Positions 1 through 7,132 of a stretch of DNA of 20,126 nucleotides are shown in pieces. Positions within the stretch are counted from its first letter, which is position 1; the number at the start of each line of letters is the position of its first letter. Position numbers and translations under genes: made by a program. This DNA comes from a virus, in IMG/VR virus record IMGVR_UViG_3300008469_000026, positions 1 to 20,126 of that record; one strand, written 5' to 3'. The notes under the pieces are model-generated. The model did no database searches. It was not told where the DNA came from and saw nothing but the letters and a program-made list of their open reading frames with translations.

Positions 1-2
1 CT

Positions 3-713
3 ATTACTAAGTTTTCAGCAGATTATACTAACAGTGAAATTGATTTAATAATAGCAGAAAACTTTGAAGCTAAAGAGTTGTATGCTTGGTATGATTATAT
101 ACTAACTACAGAAGAGGGTATTAGAACTTTCTTTGGCTTACTCAAAGCAATAGATACAGCGAATATAATGGCAAATACAGATACTTTAGATTTAATGTTT
201 GACAATGCTACTAATACAAATGTTCACCAAACAGATAATATAAGAATATATAGAAAAGATGGAGCATACCCAGTTAAAGAACCAACAAGTGGTGGCGGTG
301 GTATAGATGTTGTTTGGAGAGATAAAATATTTATAGCTAGTAGTGGCGGTGGTTCATTGAATGAAGATGCACTACACACAGCATTAGACAGCTATGCTAA
401 TAAAGATGGGTATAAAGCTGATGTTAGTAATTTAGGTGCTGATGTAAATGTAGTTGAAGTAAATGGTACAGCAGTAACAAGTGTTGATGACTTTAAAGCT
501 GATGTATCTACACTAGACTTAATTAAATCTTATCACGACAATACAACTAAATTCTTTGCACAAGATGGTATAACAGAAACAACACAAAATGAAGCTTATA
601 TGTTTAAAACCTATGCAGATGATGGCACAACAGTAATCAAGGCAGTAGAGTTTAGAGATGCTAATAATGAAAATGTAAGCGTAGCTAATGCAACTAAGTT
701 TGTAAAGGTTTAA
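3..713 (+). CDS. Phage virion structural protein, 5' truncated by window edge
   Basis: The frame is open from base 3, so the true start lies outside the window; the ATG/TTG codons near base 78 are internal. 236 residues are visible. The N-terminal part (ITKFSADYTNSEIDLIIAEN, then AKELYAWYDYILTTEEGIR) and the following DNIRIYRKDGAYPVKEP and IDVVWRDKIF segments match a style I recognise from uncharacterised virion proteins of other tailed phages; this is recall, not a search. A GGGG and a SGGG linker separate it from a C-terminal part containing LHTALDSYANKDGYKADVSN, which recurs in the next gene. The C-terminus looks beta-rich. The downstream gene starts 1 nt after this stop. The likely role is a connector, neck or tail component encoded before the portal; exact function unknown. 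Confidence 0.8.
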   Translation: MTKFSADYTNSEIDLIIAENFEAKELYAWYDYILTTEEGIRTFFGLLKAIDTANIMANTDTLDLMFDNATNTNVHQTDNIRIYRKDGAYPVKEPTSGGGGIDVVWRDKIFIASSGGGSLNEDALHTALDSYANKDGYKADVSNLGADVNVVEVNGTAVTSVDDFKADVSTLDLIKSYHDNTTKFFAQDGITETTQNEAYMFKTYADDGTTVIKAVEFRDANNENVSVANATKFVKV

Positions 714-1290
714 AATGATACTAACAACAGCATTAAATAACATAGGTAGCGGAGTCTCATATGGCTCTGTTACACTATCAGAAGCAACTGCACAGCATAT
801 TGCAGATAAAGTTTGGGCTAATCAGACTAGAGAGCTAACAACAAGCGTAGGATTAGATGAAAGCCAACTTCATACAGCACTAGATAATTATACTAATAAA
901 GATGAATATAAGGCTGATGTAAGTAATTTAAGTGCTGATGTAAATGTAGTCCAAGTTGCTGGCTCAAATGTGTCTAGCGTTGATGATTTCAAAGCAACAG
1001 ATGTTAATCTTACGCCTACTATAGATGCAATAAATAACTTAAACAACTTCAATCCAGCTACTGATGATGTTGCAAAAGTAACATTGGTTCAAACAACGGT
1101 CAATAATAACGATATGGCAAAAATGACAGAAAATGAGCTACATGAAGCTCTAGACAGCTATGCAAATAAATTTAATTGGAAAGCAGACATTTCAAATATT
1201 AATGCCAAAAATACAGAAAATGAGCTACATGAATGGTTGGATAGTTATGCTAACAAAAATAATTGGAAAGGTAATGTAAATATCTTAAAC
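361..1290 (+). repeat. Shared LHxxLDSYxNK repeat across two adjacent genes
   Basis: Four coding repeats are visible. Copy 1 (about 361-500) lies in the first gene. Copy 2 (about 859-993) lies in the second gene and stays similar through KADVSN, ADVNVV and SVDDFKA. Copies 3 and 4 (starting about 1129 and 1216) are shorter, with ENELHE followed by LDSYANK and then NWK. Between copies 3 and 4 the DNA at 1126-1146 is repeated exactly at 1213-1233 (21 bases, offset 87 nt = 29 codons). This points to tandem duplication within gene 2 and an older exchange between genes 1 and 2. Confidence 0.75.
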
Positions 1291-1431
1291 ATAGCAGAAG
1301 CAGTTTGGAATTACGTTACAAGAGACCTTACTGTTGTTTCTGATGGATTTACACAAGCAGACAGAGACAGGTTAAATGATGTTCCAACGGCAGATGAGAA
1401 TGCACAAACACTTATAGACAAGGAGCTATAA
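715..1431 (+). CDS. Phage structural protein with internal repeats (238 aa)
   Basis: ATG at 715 follows AAAGG at 704-708 with 6-nt spacing. Two VW segments frame the protein: KVWANQTRELTT near residue 37 and AVWNYVTRDLT near residue 194. These resemble linker or fibre segments of many phage tail proteins. The FNPATDDVAKVTLVQTTVNN stretch is the familiar NPATDTVANVT-type motif of phage virion proteins. Three copies of an LHxxLDxYxNK unit occur: near residue 53 (similar to the upstream gene), then two near residues 142 and 171, separated by 29 codons. It ends in a 1-nt overlap with the next start (TAATG). It is probably a virion component paired with its upstream neighbour; the precise role is not known. 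Confidence 0.82.
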   Translation: MILTTALNNIGSGVSYGSVTLSEATAQHIADKVWANQTRELTTSVGLDESQLHTALDNYTNKDEYKADVSNLSADVNVVQVAGSNVSSVDDFKATDVNLTPTIDAINNLNNFNPATDDVAKVTLVQTTVNNNDMAKMTENELHEALDSYANKFNWKADISNINAKNTENELHEWLDSYANKNNWKGNVNILNIAEAVWNYVTRDLTVVSDGFTQADRDRLNDVPTADENAQTLIDKEL

Positions 1432-1649
1432 TGACATTTGGTGAACTAATACTAGCAAACAGCTCTATTGCTAACGGAACTGTTTTCACATTATTAAAAA
1501 ACAACACTGATAGAGTATTTATCTGTGAAGAAGATGTAATAATTGTTAAAGAAGAAAAAGGTATAATAGTCTGTGAAAGAGAAGATGACTACATAGAGAA
1601 AGAAAATAAAATAACCATAGAAGAGGTAATTGAAAATGGGATACGTTAA
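1431..1649 (+). CDS. Small hypothetical phage protein (72 aa)
   Basis: ATG overlaps the upstream TAA by one base; AAGGAG at 1420-1425 is a strong ribosome binding site with 5-nt spacing. The protein has a short beta-prone N-terminal part (VFTLLKNNTDRVFICEEDVI) and a charged Glu/Lys-rich C-terminus. No family is recognised. Its tight coupling to both neighbours (overlapping the next start by 14 nt) suggests it is a minor virion or assembly component expressed with the structural operon. Confidence 0.7.
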   Translation: MTFGELILANSSIANGTVFTLLKNNTDRVFICEEDVIIVKEEKGIIVCEREDDYIEKENKITIEEVIENGIR

Positions 1650-1986
1650 ACATAAGGCAGAACAAATAGAATATACTGGTGAAAGTTTTTCAAAAACTCT
1701 TTATAAAAAAAGCGGAGAAGAATGGAGCAATGAAGATACAGCTACATATTCTTTATATGATACAGATGGTGTTGAAAAATCTACTGGTTCGCTAATAAAG
1801 AGTAATGACAATATGTCAATGTCTTTTTTGGTTCCAAGTGCAGACACACAAAATCTACTTGGGAAATACAAGTTATTAGTCACATTAGGAAATAGTTCTG
1901 ATGCAAGAATAAATGATGTAATAGCTGAATATAACATTCTATACAATAAAAGAACGGCAAATACAAAAAATCTAGTAACAACATAG
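1636..1986 (+). CDS. Small beta-rich phage protein (116 aa)
   Basis: I place the start at ATG 1636, which has GAGG at 1623-1626 about 9 nt upstream; an in-frame TTG at 1630 has worse spacing. It overlaps the preceding gene by 14 nt in another frame. The sequence alternates hydrophobic and polar residues (TATYSLYDTDGVEKSTGSL, then SMSFLVPSADT and GKYKLLVTLG), typical of a beta-sandwich. This layout, a strand describing a modifiable quantity followed by GKYKL, recalls small Ig-like or baseplate-type domains in phages, but the family is not identified. A connector or decoration role is possible. Confidence 0.75.
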   Translation: MGYVKHKAEQIEYTGESFSKTLYKKSGEEWSNEDTATYSLYDTDGVEKSTGSLIKSNDNMSMSFLVPSADTQNLLGKYKLLVTLGNSSDARINDVIAEYNILYNKRTANTKNLVTT

Positions 1987-1994
1987 AGATAAAC

Positions 1995-2453
1995 ATGAAA
2001 AATAAAGATAGAATCCCAGTATTTACTTTAAAAGATTTAATGGATATTTCTAAATCTGGACTTAATGGCGATCCTGTAGCAGAATATCAATTTCAAGAAG
2101 CATCAAAAGGTGGTTATCTCTTAAGTAAAGACCAAGCAAAAAATAGATTAAACGGAGAAAGCAGGGAACACCACTTACTAGATAGTGGTGATGGACTTCC
2201 AACTGGACTTGGAATACCTTCAGGCAAACTTCCAAATCATACTACTGCAAGTGAAGAAAGTCCATATAGTATTGGATTATCGACAACAAGCCCTGGACGT
2301 TGGGTAAATTATGAAAACAATAAATGGCAATATGAGCCAAGTGAAAGACAACTGAAAGAACCAGGCTATATAGACAGATTATATAATTATTTTTCAAGAA
2401 ATAAGGGAAATGGAATAGATTCTGTAAAGTTTCCTAATGGAAAAATGTGGTAA
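1995..2453 (+). CDS. Hypothetical phage protein upstream of portal (152 aa)
   Basis: ATG at 1995 follows the previous stop by 8 nt with a weak AGAG at 1985-1988. The middle of the protein has a Gly/Pro-rich stretch (GLPTGLGIPSGKLPNHTTAS) followed by ESPYS and a W-rich region (GRWVNYENNKWQYEPS). I have a loose memory of similar stretches in phage structural-region proteins, but no function. No signal peptide or membrane segment is seen. Position directly before the portal suggests a head-tail or packaging role; this is inference from context only. Confidence 0.72.
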   Translation: MKNKDRIPVFTLKDLMDISKSGLNGDPVAEYQFQEASKGGYLLSKDQAKNRLNGESREHHLLDSGDGLPTGLGIPSGKLPNHTTASEESPYSIGLSTTSPGRWVNYENNKWQYEPSERQLKEPGYIDRLYNYFSRNKGNGIDSVKFPNGKMW

Positions 2454-2485
2454 AATTATGAATAAATATTTAAGGGGAAATAAAA

Positions 2486-4708
2486 ATGGTTGAAAATATG
2501 GAAATGGTTGATGTGAACTCAAGAGTAAAGCTTCAGCCAACATGGAAAAATGAACCAACATACTCTGATCTATCTGGAGACAAAATAGAAGCACAATCGG
2601 CACAAGATGTGGTTCGAAGTAATGTGCTAAGATGGAGAGAAATAAGAGATGGTGGTCCAAAAGTTGAAACAAGAGCAGGAAGAAGTACCACAAGGCCAAA
2701 AGTTGTTAGAAAGCAATATGAATGGAAATATCCTGCATATGAAGATCCATTTCTGAATACTCCTGATATGTTTACAGCTCTTCCAAGGACAGGCGAAGAC
2801 AATGAGACAGCCAAAAAAAATGGATTATTATTAAATTATCAGTGGGAAGAAGAAGTCGGAAAAACAAGGCTAATAAAAGCCATAGTTAGAAAGATTGTCG
2901 ATGATGGAACTGTTATTACTAAAACTGGATGGGACGCAGAATACGGTACAAAAATAGTTGAAAAAGAAGAACCAATATATGCAGAACCAGAAGAAAGTAT
3001 GGCAATAATACAAGAATCTGTACAGAATGGTCAGATGTCTCAAGAAGAAGCAAAAGCTATGATTGAGATGGGACAACCTGTACAAAAAGGAACAAAAAAA
3101 ATATGTGTTGAGGAAGAGGTGTTAGTTAAAAACAGGCCAACATATTCAGTAAGAAATATAATGAATGTTTTTATTGACCCTACATGTAATGGTGTAATAG
3201 AGGATGCAAAATTCTTAATAGAAGAATATGACACATCATATGCAGAACTAAAAAAAGATGAATACACAAAAACAATAAACATACTTGAAGATGGTACAAA
3301 AGAAATAATTGAAAAAGGTATGTATCATAATATAGATAAAATAAATCTAGAAAATGCAGAAGAAATTGTTGATGAATATGAAACAGATTCAAGAAATAGT
3401 TTTCAGTATAGCGACAAAGCTAGAAAAAAAATAAGAGCAAATGAATATTGGGGATATTGGGATATACAAGGAGATGGCATATTGGTTCCAATTGTTGCTA
3501 CATGGATAAATGGTGTAATTATAAGGATGGAAGAAAATCCATTTCCTCATAAAAGAATACCATATAGCGTTGCATCATATCTTACTGTTGTTGACAGTAC
3601 TTATGGTGAACCAGATGCAGAAGTGCTGGAAGAAAATCAAAATTCTATAGGTAAAATGATTAGAGCTGCAGAAGATATAACTGGAACTCAAGCTGTTGGA
3701 CAAGAATTCATTGATGAAAACTTTTTTGGAATAACACAAAGAAATGCATATGAAAAAGGAAATGATGTATATTATAGAAGTGGATTCGATCCAAGAACTG
3801 CAATATACAGAAGAAAAGTGGAGCCAGTAGATAGCACTGTGTTTAAAATGATAGACATGCAACAAAAAGAAGCAGAAAGTATGTCTGGAACAATAGCGTT
3901 TAATGGCGGTAATGGCGGTTCTATTATGAGTGGTTCAGCTACTGGCATAAGAAGTGCTATGGATGCAACAAGTAAAAGAGAGTTATCTATTCTAAGAAAT
4001 ATAAGTGAATTGCTTAAAGATATGGCAAGAATGACAATAACAATGAACCAGTCATATATGCCTGAAGAGCAAATAGTAAGAATAACAAATGATAAACATA
4101 TTTTTATTCGCAAAGATGATTTGTCTGGAAAAATAGATATAAAATTAGAAATAAGTACTCCTGAAAAAGATAATGAAACTGCAGATAAGCTTATGACTCT
4201 TATGCAGACTAATGCAGCAAATATGGATCCAAAAATAGCTGCTATGCATTATGAAAAAATAGCAAGGCTGTGGAAGATGCCAGATCTTGCTGATAAAGTT
4301 GCGAACTTTAAACCTGAACCTAATCCTGTTCAAGAGCAGATACAACAATTACAATTAGAAAATGCTAGATTAGAGAATGAAAAACTCAAAGTTGAAATGA
4401 CTGAAGCATATAGCAGAATGGAAGAAAGAGTATCAAGAACGACAGAGAATGAAGCTGACATAAGAAAGAAAAATGCTGAAGCAGCATTGAAAGAAGCAGC
4501 AGCCGGAAAATTAACTTCTGAAACTGATGAACTTGATAGAAAATTTATGAAAGAAATGACTGGACAAGGAAGAAGAGAACATATAGAAGACCAAGAATTC
4601 AATGACAGAGCAAAGCAAGAAGACAGGATGGATAAACATTCTATTGAAATGGATAAGCTTGATAAAATGCATATGATGCAACTATACAACAATAAAAAGG
4701 ATAAATAA
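2486..4708 (+). CDS. Portal protein (740 aa), N4/P22-like podovirus type
   Basis: The portal forms the dodecameric ring at the capsid vertex through which DNA is packaged and ejected. ATG 2486 follows AAGGGGA at 2472-2478. Length fits large podovirus-type portals (N4 gp59 is of similar size). Family-typical features: a WEEEVGKTRLIKAIVRKIVD segment, FIDPTCNGVIEDAKFLIEEY (a Dxxxx-type clip region), EYWGYWDIQGDG, and ENPFPHKRIPYSVASYL then YGEPDAEVLEENQNSIGKMI, a strong portal hallmark. A Gly-rich loop (GGNGGSIMSGSATGIRSA) follows near residues 475-490. From about residue 611 the protein becomes a Gln/Glu/Lys-rich coiled coil, like the internal barrel helices of P22-type portals. It overlaps the next gene by 1 nt, so translation is probably coupled. 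Identity is from motif recall, not from a search. Confidence 0.92.
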   Translation: MVENMEMVDVNSRVKLQPTWKNEPTYSDLSGDKIEAQSAQDVVRSNVLRWREIRDGGPKVETRAGRSTTRPKVVRKQYEWKYPAYEDPFLNTPDMFTALPRTGEDNETAKKNGLLLNYQWEEEVGKTRLIKAIVRKIVDDGTVITKTGWDAEYGTKIVEKEEPIYAEPEESMAIIQESVQNGQMSQEEAKAMIEMGQPVQKGTKKICVEEEVLVKNRPTYSVRNIMNVFIDPTCNGVIEDAKFLIEEYDTSYAELKKDEYTKTINILEDGTKEIIEKGMYHNIDKINLENAEEIVDEYETDSRNSFQYSDKARKKIRANEYWGYWDIQGDGILVPIVATWINGVIIRMEENPFPHKRIPYSVASYLTVVDSTYGEPDAEVLEENQNSIGKMIRAAEDITGTQAVGQEFIDENFFGITQRNAYEKGNDVYYRSGFDPRTAIYRRKVEPVDSTVFKMIDMQQKEAESMSGTIAFNGGNGGSIMSGSATGIRSAMDATSKRELSILRNISELLKDMARMTITMNQSYMPEEQIVRITNDKHIFIRKDDLSGKIDIKLEISTPEKDNETADKLMTLMQTNAANMDPKIAAMHYEKIARLWKMPDLADKVANFKPEPNPVQEQIQQLQLENARLENEKLKVEMTEAYSRMEERVSRTTENEADIRKKNAEAALKEAAAGKLTSETDELDRKFMKEMTGQGRREHIEDQEFNDRAKQEDRMDKHSIEMDKLDKMHMMQLYNNKKDK

Positions 4709-5268
4709 TGAATGATATGAGAAATGGTTTAAACCAAATGCCTGGGCAAGTTCAACGAGGAGAGCCTCCTTTTGACAGAAATGCTGCCGCAATGGCTTCA
4801 AAAAACATAACTGATAGTGCAGCAATAAATGATCCAAGAAGACAAGCTGAAGATAACCCTGCAAACAGTGAACAACCTCCTGTGGCTCAACAAGATAATC
4901 AGATACCATCAATGGAAAGGATAACTCAAAAACTTCCTGAAATAATTGATGAAGCATCTAAATATCTTAAGCCAAAAGATATGGAAAAAGTTAATCAAAT
5001 GTTGAATAAAGCTGTTGCTTCTGGAAATCCTGCAAATGTAATGCAAGTATTAGACACAATAACACCAGCAGTAGTTGAAGGAAGGAAGGCTGTTGAAGCT
5101 AAAATGCAGGCTCAGGTAGGACAAGCTCCTAGTGTGCAACCTACAGGAGAAGATATGCAAAATGGTCTTGGGGTTCCTAATGATGTTGGACCAAATGGAG
5201 GATATACAAGAAGTCAAGATGCAGATGGACTAATGCAAGCAACATTAAGAGCAAATATGCCAAGATAG
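4708..5268 (+). CDS. Hypothetical portal-linked protein (186 aa)
   Basis: ATG overlaps the portal stop (TAATG), with AAAAGGA at 4695-4701 about 6 nt upstream. Three zones are visible: a disordered Pro/Gln/Asn-rich N-terminus (about residues 1-70), a helical centre (MERITQKLPEIIDEASKYLK and the following helices, about residues 71-140), and a Gly/Pro/Asn-rich C-terminus with TGEDMQNGLGVPNDVGPNGG. It contains no Cys or Trp. Coupling to the portal suggests a partner of the portal or an internal head protein. No family is recognised. Confidence 0.75.
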   Translation: MNDMRNGLNQMPGQVQRGEPPFDRNAAAMASKNITDSAAINDPRRQAEDNPANSEQPPVAQQDNQIPSMERITQKLPEIIDEASKYLKPKDMEKVNQMLNKAVASGNPANVMQVLDTITPAVVEGRKAVEAKMQAQVGQAPSVQPTGEDMQNGLGVPNDVGPNGGYTRSQDADGLMQATLRANMPR

Positions 5269-5290
5269 GCGTCATTACTGGTTCTTCAGT

Positions 5291-5318
5291 GCTATCATTA
5301 AGGATAGCTTAAGAGCTA
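5291..5318 (+). promoter_or_regulatory. Two mutually exclusive hairpins
   Basis: GCTATC (5291-5296) can pair with GATAGC (5303-5308) over a 6-nt loop. Alternatively TAGCT (5305-5309) can pair with AGCTA (5314-5318) over TAAG. Both need bases 5305-5308, so they exclude each other. Stems are short, so this may be chance. Confidence 0.3.
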
Positions 5319-5324
5319 AATGAT

Positions 5325-5330
5325 TATAAT
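5325..5330 (+). promoter_or_regulatory. Possible -10 box (TATAAT)
   Basis: A perfect TATAAT lies in the intergenic region about 95 nt before the small head gene. No good -35 hexamer is seen 16-18 nt upstream, and perfect TATAAT is expected by chance in AT-rich DNA. If real, transcription would start near 5337, just before the 5343-5365 hairpin. Confidence 0.25.
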
Positions 5331-5342
5331 TCAATAAAGGTT

Positions 5343-5379
5343 AACTTCTGCTGTTACAGAAAGTTTTAATATTTTTTTT
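5343..5379 (+). terminator. Candidate intrinsic terminator after portal module
   Basis: AACTTCTG (5343-5350) pairs with CAGAAAGTT (5357-5365), giving eight base pairs with one bulged A and loop CTGTTA. A mixed T-rich stretch and then T8 (5372-5379) follow. The stem has only three G-C pairs and the T8 lies 6 nt beyond it, so termination would be partial at best. Confidence 0.4.
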
Positions 5380-5424
5380 GGCAATTCCTAAAAAGGGTAT
5401 CCAATACAAGAAGAAAGGCATATT

Positions 5425-5817
5425 ATGCAAAACGAAGCAATGGGTTCTCAAGAAGAACTTACTCTTAATCAACAATTAGAAGAGATAGATCAAGAAATAG
5501 AAATGTTCAAAAGAACAAAAGAATTTCATGAGAGTCTTTTAGCCCTCAAAGAGAATGAGGATTTTAACAGAGTTATCACCGAAGGTTACTTTGGTGAGGA
5601 AAAAGAAAGATTGGTTTCTTTAATGGTTGAACCATTAAGCCCAGCAAGTCCAGAAGATTTCAAAGAATATGTTAGCAGAATAGATGGAATTAGACATCTT
5701 GCTAGTTGGATAGAGTTTGCATATAGACGCTCAAGAGACATGGATGCGAAAATTGATGCCGCACAAGAGTTCAGAAAGAGTGTAACCGCAGAACATGCAG
5801 AAAAAGTAGCGGAGTAG
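5425..5817 (+). CDS. Small conserved helical head-region protein (130 aa)
   Basis: ATG 5425 follows AAAGG at 5414-5418 with 6-nt spacing. The protein is almost entirely helical: a coiled N-terminal helix (QLEEIDQEIEMFKRTKEFHE), then LLALKENEDFNRVITEGYFG and KERLVSLMVEPLSP, then IDGIRHLASWIEF. The NEDFNRVITEGYF...LVSLM...P pattern is one I recognise from small proteins encoded next to capsid or portal genes in many tailed phages, where the function is not established. It ends 4 nt before the scaffold-like gene. It may be an assembly cofactor; this is inference. Confidence 0.78.
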   Translation: MQNEAMGSQEELTLNQQLEEIDQEIEMFKRTKEFHESLLALKENEDFNRVITEGYFGEEKERLVSLMVEPLSPASPEDFKEYVSRIDGIRHLASWIEFAYRRSRDMDAKIDAAQEFRKSVTAEHAEKVAE

Positions 5818-5821
5818 AATT

Positions 5822-7117
5822 ATGGCAAATGAAGAAGAAATAGATTATGAAAATATGACTGATGAAGAATTAGATTCATATCTGGACAATATGGAAGAAG
5901 AAGAAAACCTTGATGACAACTCAGGAGAAGAAGCTGAAGAAGATTCTCATGAGGACCAAGATGGTGAAAGTCAAGATGAAGGTGAGGCTGATGCAGAATC
6001 AGAAGATCCAGAGGCTGACAATGAGGACACAGATACTGGTTCTGAAGAGCTAGATGAAGAGCAAACAGAAAATGACTCTGGCGAGGGTGATCAGGAAAGC
6101 TCTGAAGAAGGCAATGAAGAACAGGATGAAAACACTCAAGATGAAGACTTTACAAATAATTCCGCTGACGAAGAAGAATCCGATAGCACTGCAGACGATG
6201 CATCTAAAGGAACAACTTTAAGTCAAGAAGATTTTGATAAATATAAAAACTTCTACGAAATAGTAACCAGTGATTTTAAAGCTAATGGAAAAACTGTCAA
6301 AGGAATAACAGATCCTAAGAAAGTTGTGATGAATAACCAAAAAGCATATGGAGTCGAAGAAAAATTTAAAGCATTAAAACAAGTAAGACCAAAAACTTCA
6401 GCAATGGATAAAAGAGGACTTCTTGACGATGAAAACTTTAATTTAATGATGAGCATATGGGATGGTGATCCTGAAGCCATAAAGGCACATTTAAAATCAA
6501 AAGAATTGGATCCTTTTGAATTAGAAATGGATGAAATTAAATACTCCAACCAAAATCAGATGGCTACTCAAAGAGAGCTTGGTATCGAAGATACACTGAT
6601 GATGGCTAAAAATTATGGAGTAGAAGATAAGGTAAGTAAAGTATTTGGTGAAGAATGGGATGATGTAGGATTTGACAAGATAATCAAAAATCCTGGTGCA
6701 AGAGCTATAATTATGGAACACATGACTGATGGAAGATATGCCGAAGTAACAGATAAAATATCTGAGCTATCAAGAATTGACGTCAATGGTTCATTCGATG
6801 CTATGGATTCATATGATAAATATGATTATGCTATGAAAGCAATAGCTGAAGAAAGAAGAAACGCTCAAGAACCAGTTTCTCAAAATAGACTTAACGAAGA
6901 AAAAGTCAATGAAGAGAAAAGAAAGATTGCTGAGAAACAAGAACAATCCGAATATCAAAACAAACTTGAGATAAAAAAGAGAAAAGCAGATGAAGAGAGA
7001 AAAAAGGCTACATCTTTAAGCGGGAAAAAAACATCAAGAACTCCTAAGAAAAAAGAGATTGATGTTTTGAAGCTATCAGATGAAGACCTTGATAATATGC
7101 TTAACTCTTGGGGATAA
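5822..7117 (+). CDS. Scaffold-like protein with highly acidic N-terminus (431 aa)
   Basis: ATG 5822 follows GGAG at 5811-5814. Residues 1-128 contain no Lys or Arg and are dominated by Glu, Asp, Ser and Asn, so this part should be disordered and very acidic. The rest is helical: TLSQEDFDKYKNFYEIV and DFKANGKTVKGITDPKKVV (about 132-170), then GDPEAIKAHLKSKELDPFEL (about 215-234), motifs I associate with the scaffold-type protein encoded just before N4-gp56 family capsids. The C-terminal 90 residues are a Lys/Glu/Arg-rich helix ending in a basic stretch. DEELDSYLDN near residue 15 is echoed by DEDLDNMLNS at the C-terminus. Directly upstream of the capsid gene (15 nt), it probably guides procapsid assembly. 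A tape-measure label is sometimes given to relatives, but 431 aa and the position favour scaffold. Confidence 0.82.
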   Translation: MANEEEIDYENMTDEELDSYLDNMEEEENLDDNSGEEAEEDSHEDQDGESQDEGEADAESEDPEADNEDTDTGSEELDEEQTENDSGEGDQESSEEGNEEQDENTQDEDFTNNSADEEESDSTADDASKGTTLSQEDFDKYKNFYEIVTSDFKANGKTVKGITDPKKVVMNNQKAYGVEEKFKALKQVRPKTSAMDKRGLLDDENFNLMMSIWDGDPEAIKAHLKSKELDPFELEMDEIKYSNQNQMATQRELGIEDTLMMAKNYGVEDKVSKVFGEEWDDVGFDKIIKNPGARAIIMEHMTDGRYAEVTDKISELSRIDVNGSFDAMDSYDKYDYAMKAIAEERRNAQEPVSQNRLNEEKVNEEKRKIAEKQEQSEYQNKLEIKKRKADEERKKATSLSGKKTSRTPKKKEIDVLKLSDEDLDNMLNSWG

Positions 7118-7132
7118 TAAAAGGAAAATATT

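Larger units (their letters stand above)
5269..5424. other. 156-nt intergenic region between portal and head modules
   Basis: This is the longest gap in the window. It contains a pair of overlapping hairpins (5291-5318), a TATAAT box (5325-5330), a hairpin with a T8 tract (5343-5379) and the ribosome binding site of the next gene (AAAGG at 5414-5418). No ORF with a start and ribosome binding site was seen. The arrangement suggests a transcription control point separating portal and capsid expression. Confidence 0.6.
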
